Translations under genes and position numbers: made by a program | Notes under the pieces: model-generated | Databases searched by the model: none | Seen by the model: the letters and a program-made list of their open reading frames with translations, nothing else | What the model was told of the DNA's origin: nothing | Shown: in pieces, positions 5,551 through 7,937 of the stretch | How positions within the stretch are numbered: position 1 is the first letter of the stretch | Layout: each line of letters starts with the position of its first letter | Assembly (NCBI GenBank): GCA_002350445.1 | Contig: DEEV01000016.1 | Span: forward strand, 1 to 7,937 | DNA from: Treponema sp. UBA2869 | GTDB lineage: Bacteria > Spirochaetota > Spirochaetia > Treponematales > Treponemataceae | DNA: 7,937 bases | Direction of reading: 5' to 3'

Positions 5551-7692
5551 ATGAAAAGTGAAGATGAGCAGAAATGTCCAGAATCTCTAAATCCGGTAGA
5601 TGTTGAAGCTGCCGGGGCTTACATTTCTAATGGAGGCCCGCTTTCAAAGATATCAGCAAATTTTGAAGAGCGTGCTGTTCAAGTTGCTTTACTACGAAAA
5701 ATTGCAGATGGATTAAATCATAATAAAATTTGTGTATTTGAAGCCGGAACAGGGGTTGGAAAATCATTCGCGTATTTAATCCCTGCAGCACTTTGGGCTT
5801 TGAACAACAAGGAAAGAATTGTAATTTCTACTGGTACTATAAATCTTCAGCAGCAGCTTTGCGAAAAGGATATTCCTGCTGTAGAAAAAATCCTGGGACA
5901 AAAAATCAAATTTGTGCTTATGAAAGGACGCCAAAATTATATATGTAAACGACGCCTTTCTGATGTAACTTTAATTCGTGAATTATTTGAAGAAGACCAG
6001 CAGGAAATTGATAAAATTGCGGAATGGGAAAAACAGTCAAAAACAGGTAGCAAAAGTGATTTATCTTTTATGCCTTCGGATAATGTGTGGTCAAGGGTAA
6101 ATTCTGAAAGTGATGCCTGTATGGGAAACCGTTGTCCTTTTCATAATGAATGTTTTGTAATGAAGGTTAGGAAGGAAGCTGCTTCTGCAAATCTTATAGT
6201 TGTAAATCATCATCTTTTATTTGCAGATATTGAAGCTCGAATGGAAAGTGCAGGGTATGATGATGCCGCAGTTCTTCCTCCTTATCGTCGTATTATATTT
6301 GACGAGGCTCATGGTATAGAAAGTGCTGCAACTTCTTTTTTTAGTGAAAGCTGTACTCGTTTTAAAATTAACAAGCTTATAAATCAGATGTACCGTAAAA
6401 GAAAAAATTCTGAATCGGGACATTTGTGCAGTCTTGCAATACTTTCAAGTAACGAAGAAAAAGCAGCATCAGCTTATGATATAACTTCGCGCATAAAAAA
6501 GGCTGTTTTAAATTATGAACTTGCAGGGTCTGATATTCTTCAGAATAGCTTTAATATAAGAATTTGCGAAAAAAATGAGCGTTCCTTTGGTCCTTTTTTG
6601 GTTTCGCTTCATGAACTTGAAAAAGCTTTGTCTGAATTTCTTGATTTGATTCATATTCTTATGGAAGGCGTAAGCGAGGAAGATAGAGATGCGCCGTGTT
6701 ATTGGGAATCAAAAATTGTTTGGCGTCGCCTTCAGGGAATTGTGCTTTTATTGAAGGATTTTGCCTTGTGGGCTGAATATAAAAGCTATGTTTTCTGGCT
6801 TCAAAAAAAACGTCTGCCTCCGGGAATTGCCCGCGATAATGAACAAAGTGATTTTCTTGTTATAAATAAAACTCCTCTTGATATTTCACATCTTATGAAT
6901 AGCGGTGTTTATGAGCCGATGGATTGTGTTGTATGTACATCGGCAACGCTTAAAACCGGTCGTGATTTTAACTATTGGATGAACCGTAATGGAGTTTTTT
7001 TTGCAGAAAAAGACCGTCTTTCTATAGGAGAATTTCCGTCTCCGTTTCCTTACAAAAAAAATATGCTTCTGGCGGTTCCTGCAGATGCTCCTTTTCCCGA
7101 TCAAATGGAATTTCAGCAGTGGATTGAAATGGCAATTCCGCGTCTTGTTAATGCATCTGAAGGCCGCACGCTCATATTGTTCACGGCTTACGAATCCCTT
7201 AAAAGTGCATATAATGCAACTGTAGCATCAATGCAGGGATTTGCCGGAAGAATAATGAAGCAGGGTGATGATGATAACTCCAGATTATTGGAGGCGTTTA
7301 AAAAAGAGAACGAAAGTGTACTCTTTGCAACAGATTCTTTCTGGCAGGGAGTGGATATTCCCGGAGAATCACTTTCTCATGTTATTATTGTAAAGCTTCC
7401 TTTTGTTGTGCCTAATGATCCTGTTTTTATGGCACGTTCAGAAGCTATAGAAATGCGCGGCGGAAGTTCATTTATGGAATTAAGCGTTCCTGAAGCAGTT
7501 ATAAAATTCAGGCAGGGAATAGGACGTCTTATACGCCGTTCTGATGATAAAGGTGTTGTAACAGTTTTGGATAGGCGTCTTTTTGAAAAAAGATATGGTT
7601 CAATCTTTATGGCAAGCATTCCGGATTGCAAAAAAATGTATGAACCTCTTGGAAGTGTTGTCAATGCAATAAATCACTTTATTTTTGAGTGA
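5551..7692 (+). CDS. dinG: DinG/Rad3-family iron-sulfur ATP-dependent DNA helicase
   Basis: This superfamily 2, 5'-to-3' helicase unwinds forked DNA, R-loops and similar structures in repair and replication. From the ATG at 5551 the product has 713 residues, close to E. coli DinG (716). Motifs in order: Walker A EAGTGVGKS (64-72, K71); motif Ia STGTINLQQQL (93-103); four cysteines C132, C190, C195 and C201, whose last three have the C-x4-C-x5-C spacing of the DinG 4Fe-4S cluster; VVNHHLLFAD (217-226); DEAH (251-254); CTSATL (462-467); motif V SFWQGVDIPG (596-605); and motif VI FRQGIGRLIRR (653-663). All catalytic and cluster residues are present, and no exonuclease domain is fused. The frame extends upstream to a GTG at 5509 (727 residues), but that codon lies in an inverted-repeat arm without a Shine-Dalgarno, while GGGTGGGA (5541-5548) stands before the ATG. 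It is transcribed separately from the tRNA; no convincing promoter is visible. Confidence 0.92.
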   Translation: MKSEDEQKCPESLNPVDVEAAGAYISNGGPLSKISANFEERAVQVALLRKIADGLNHNKICVFEAGTGVGKSFAYLIPAALWALNNKERIVISTGTINLQQQLCEKDIPAVEKILGQKIKFVLMKGRQNYICKRRLSDVTLIRELFEEDQQEIDKIAEWEKQSKTGSKSDLSFMPSDNVWSRVNSESDACMGNRCPFHNECFVMKVRKEAASANLIVVNHHLLFADIEARMESAGYDDAAVLPPYRRIIFDEAHGIESAATSFFSESCTRFKINKLINQMYRKRKNSESGHLCSLAILSSNEEKAASAYDITSRIKKAVLNYELAGSDILQNSFNIRICEKNERSFGPFLVSLHELEKALSEFLDLIHILMEGVSEEDRDAPCYWESKIVWRRLQGIVLLLKDFALWAEYKSYVFWLQKKRLPPGIARDNEQSDFLVINKTPLDISHLMNSGVYEPMDCVVCTSATLKTGRDFNYWMNRNGVFFAEKDRLSIGEFPSPFPYKKNMLLAVPADAPFPDQMEFQQWIEMAIPRLVNASEGRTLILFTAYESLKSAYNATVASMQGFAGRIMKQGDDDNSRLLEAFKKENESVLFATDSFWQGVDIPGESLSHVIIVKLPFVVPNDPVFMARSEAIEMRGGSSFMELSVPEAVIKFRQGIGRLIRRSDDKGVVTVLDRRLFEKRYGSIFMASIPDCKKMYEPLGSVVNAINHFIFE

Positions 7693-7705
7693 TTTTACGC
7701 TATAA

Positions 7706-7753
7706 TTAGCGCACTTTGAGAATTTTTAATTTATGATTTTTCAGTAGCGCTAA
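7706..7753. repeat. 48-base bulged hairpin after the helicase gene
   Basis: TTAGCGC (7706-7712) pairs with GCGCTAA (7747-7753). ACT (7713-7715) pairs with AGT (7743-7745) past a bulged A, and GAGAA (7718-7722) pairs with TTTTTC positions 7738-7742 past a TT bulge, leaving a 15-base AT loop. That is 15 pairs including one G-U. A perfect TATAAT (7701-7706) abuts the left arm. The hairpin could be part of the dinG 3' end or a regulatory element for the next gene. Confidence 0.55.
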
Positions 7754-7776
7754 AAGAGCTTTTTATTTAGCTTTTT
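7753..7776 (+). terminator. Possible weak terminator of dinG
   Basis: AAAGAGCT (7753-7760) pairs with AGCTTTTT (7769-7776), including one G-U pair, around an eight-base loop TTTTATTT. The T-run lies within the right arm and is followed by GC, so termination would be weak. Confidence 0.35.
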
Positions 7777-7794
7777 GCTGTGAATGGGAGAAAT

Positions 7795-7937
7795 ATGACA
7801 TCGATTATAGTTTTTGTTACTTTGATTGGAATGGTTCTGCCGGCTTCTTTAGGAAATATTCTTGCATATCCGGTTTCAAAAAAAATCAGCATGAAAATCT
7901 CTAACTATATTTTGAATGTCTGTGCGCCAAGATTATT
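7795..7937 (+). CDS. N-terminus of a membrane-associated protein, possibly a PlsC-type acyltransferase (partial)
   Basis: An ATG at 7795, preceded by GGGAG (7786-7790), opens a frame of 47 codons that continues past the right edge. The first ~25 residues are strongly hydrophobic (MTSIIVFVTLIGMVLPASLG and on), a membrane anchor rather than a cleavable signal because no basic residue precedes the hydrophobic stretch. A more polar part follows with KK, then YILNVCAPRL at the window end. This layout, a membrane segment followed by a C-A-P-R-L element, recalls from memory the N-terminus of spirochaetal 1-acyl-sn-glycerol-3-phosphate acyltransferases (phospholipid synthesis), but the diagnostic H-x4-D motif would lie outside the window. 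The gene is probably real; the function is a guess. Confidence 0.6.
   Translation, partial: MTSIIVFVTLIGMVLPASLGNILAYPVSKKISMKISNYILNVCAPRL

Noticed and set aside
7377..7664. Minus-strand open frame opposite the helicase C-terminus
   Set aside because: It overlaps conserved motifs V-VI of the helicase and shows no recognisable domain.

Overview
The window is AT-rich chromosomal DNA, almost certainly from a spirochaete of the genus Treponema. The strongest marker is a complete flaA, the sheath protein of periplasmic flagella, which is typical of spirochaetes. All recognised genes lie on the + strand. I see no insertion sequence, CRISPR array or phage gene.

Layout. (1) 1-2753 is a tight gene cluster that enters from the left. 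It holds an ATP-grasp ligase without its N-terminus, a secreted zinc N-acetylmuramoyl-L-alanine amidase, and a membrane-anchored GerMN-domain protein whose start overlaps the amidase stop (ATGATGA). (2) 2754-3990 is an independent flaA unit with a strong sigma-70-type promoter, a large inverted repeat lying on that promoter, the best Shine-Dalgarno in the window, and a clear intrinsic terminator. (3) 4024-5274 encodes an RelA/SpoT-type nucleotide synthetase domain fused to four TPR-like repeats, with no hydrolase domain. (4) 5303-5463 is a compact tRNA-Glu(UUC) unit with promoter, small leader hairpin, tRNA and terminator. (5) 5551-7692 encodes a DinG/Rad3-type iron-sulfur helicase, preceded by a perfect 13-bp inverted repeat. 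(6) After a 102-base spacer with two hairpins, a membrane-associated protein starts and runs off the right edge. Its N-terminus faintly recalls spirochaetal 1-acylglycerol-3-phosphate acyltransferases.

How the genes fit together. The amidase, the GerMN protein and FlaA all act in the periplasm or at the peptidoglycan, where spirochaetal flagella turn, so joint work in cell-wall remodelling around periplasmic flagella is a reasonable inference. The synthetase-TPR protein, tRNA-Glu and helicase look like separately transcribed housekeeping or stress genes. No stretch over 300 bases lacks a gene; the longest gap between protein genes (5275-5550) holds the tRNA unit and an inverted repeat.

The least explained items are the TPR-fused alarmone synthetase, the dyad over the flaA promoter, the amidase-GerMN pair in a genus that does not sporulate, and the C-terminal extension of the ATP-grasp protein.
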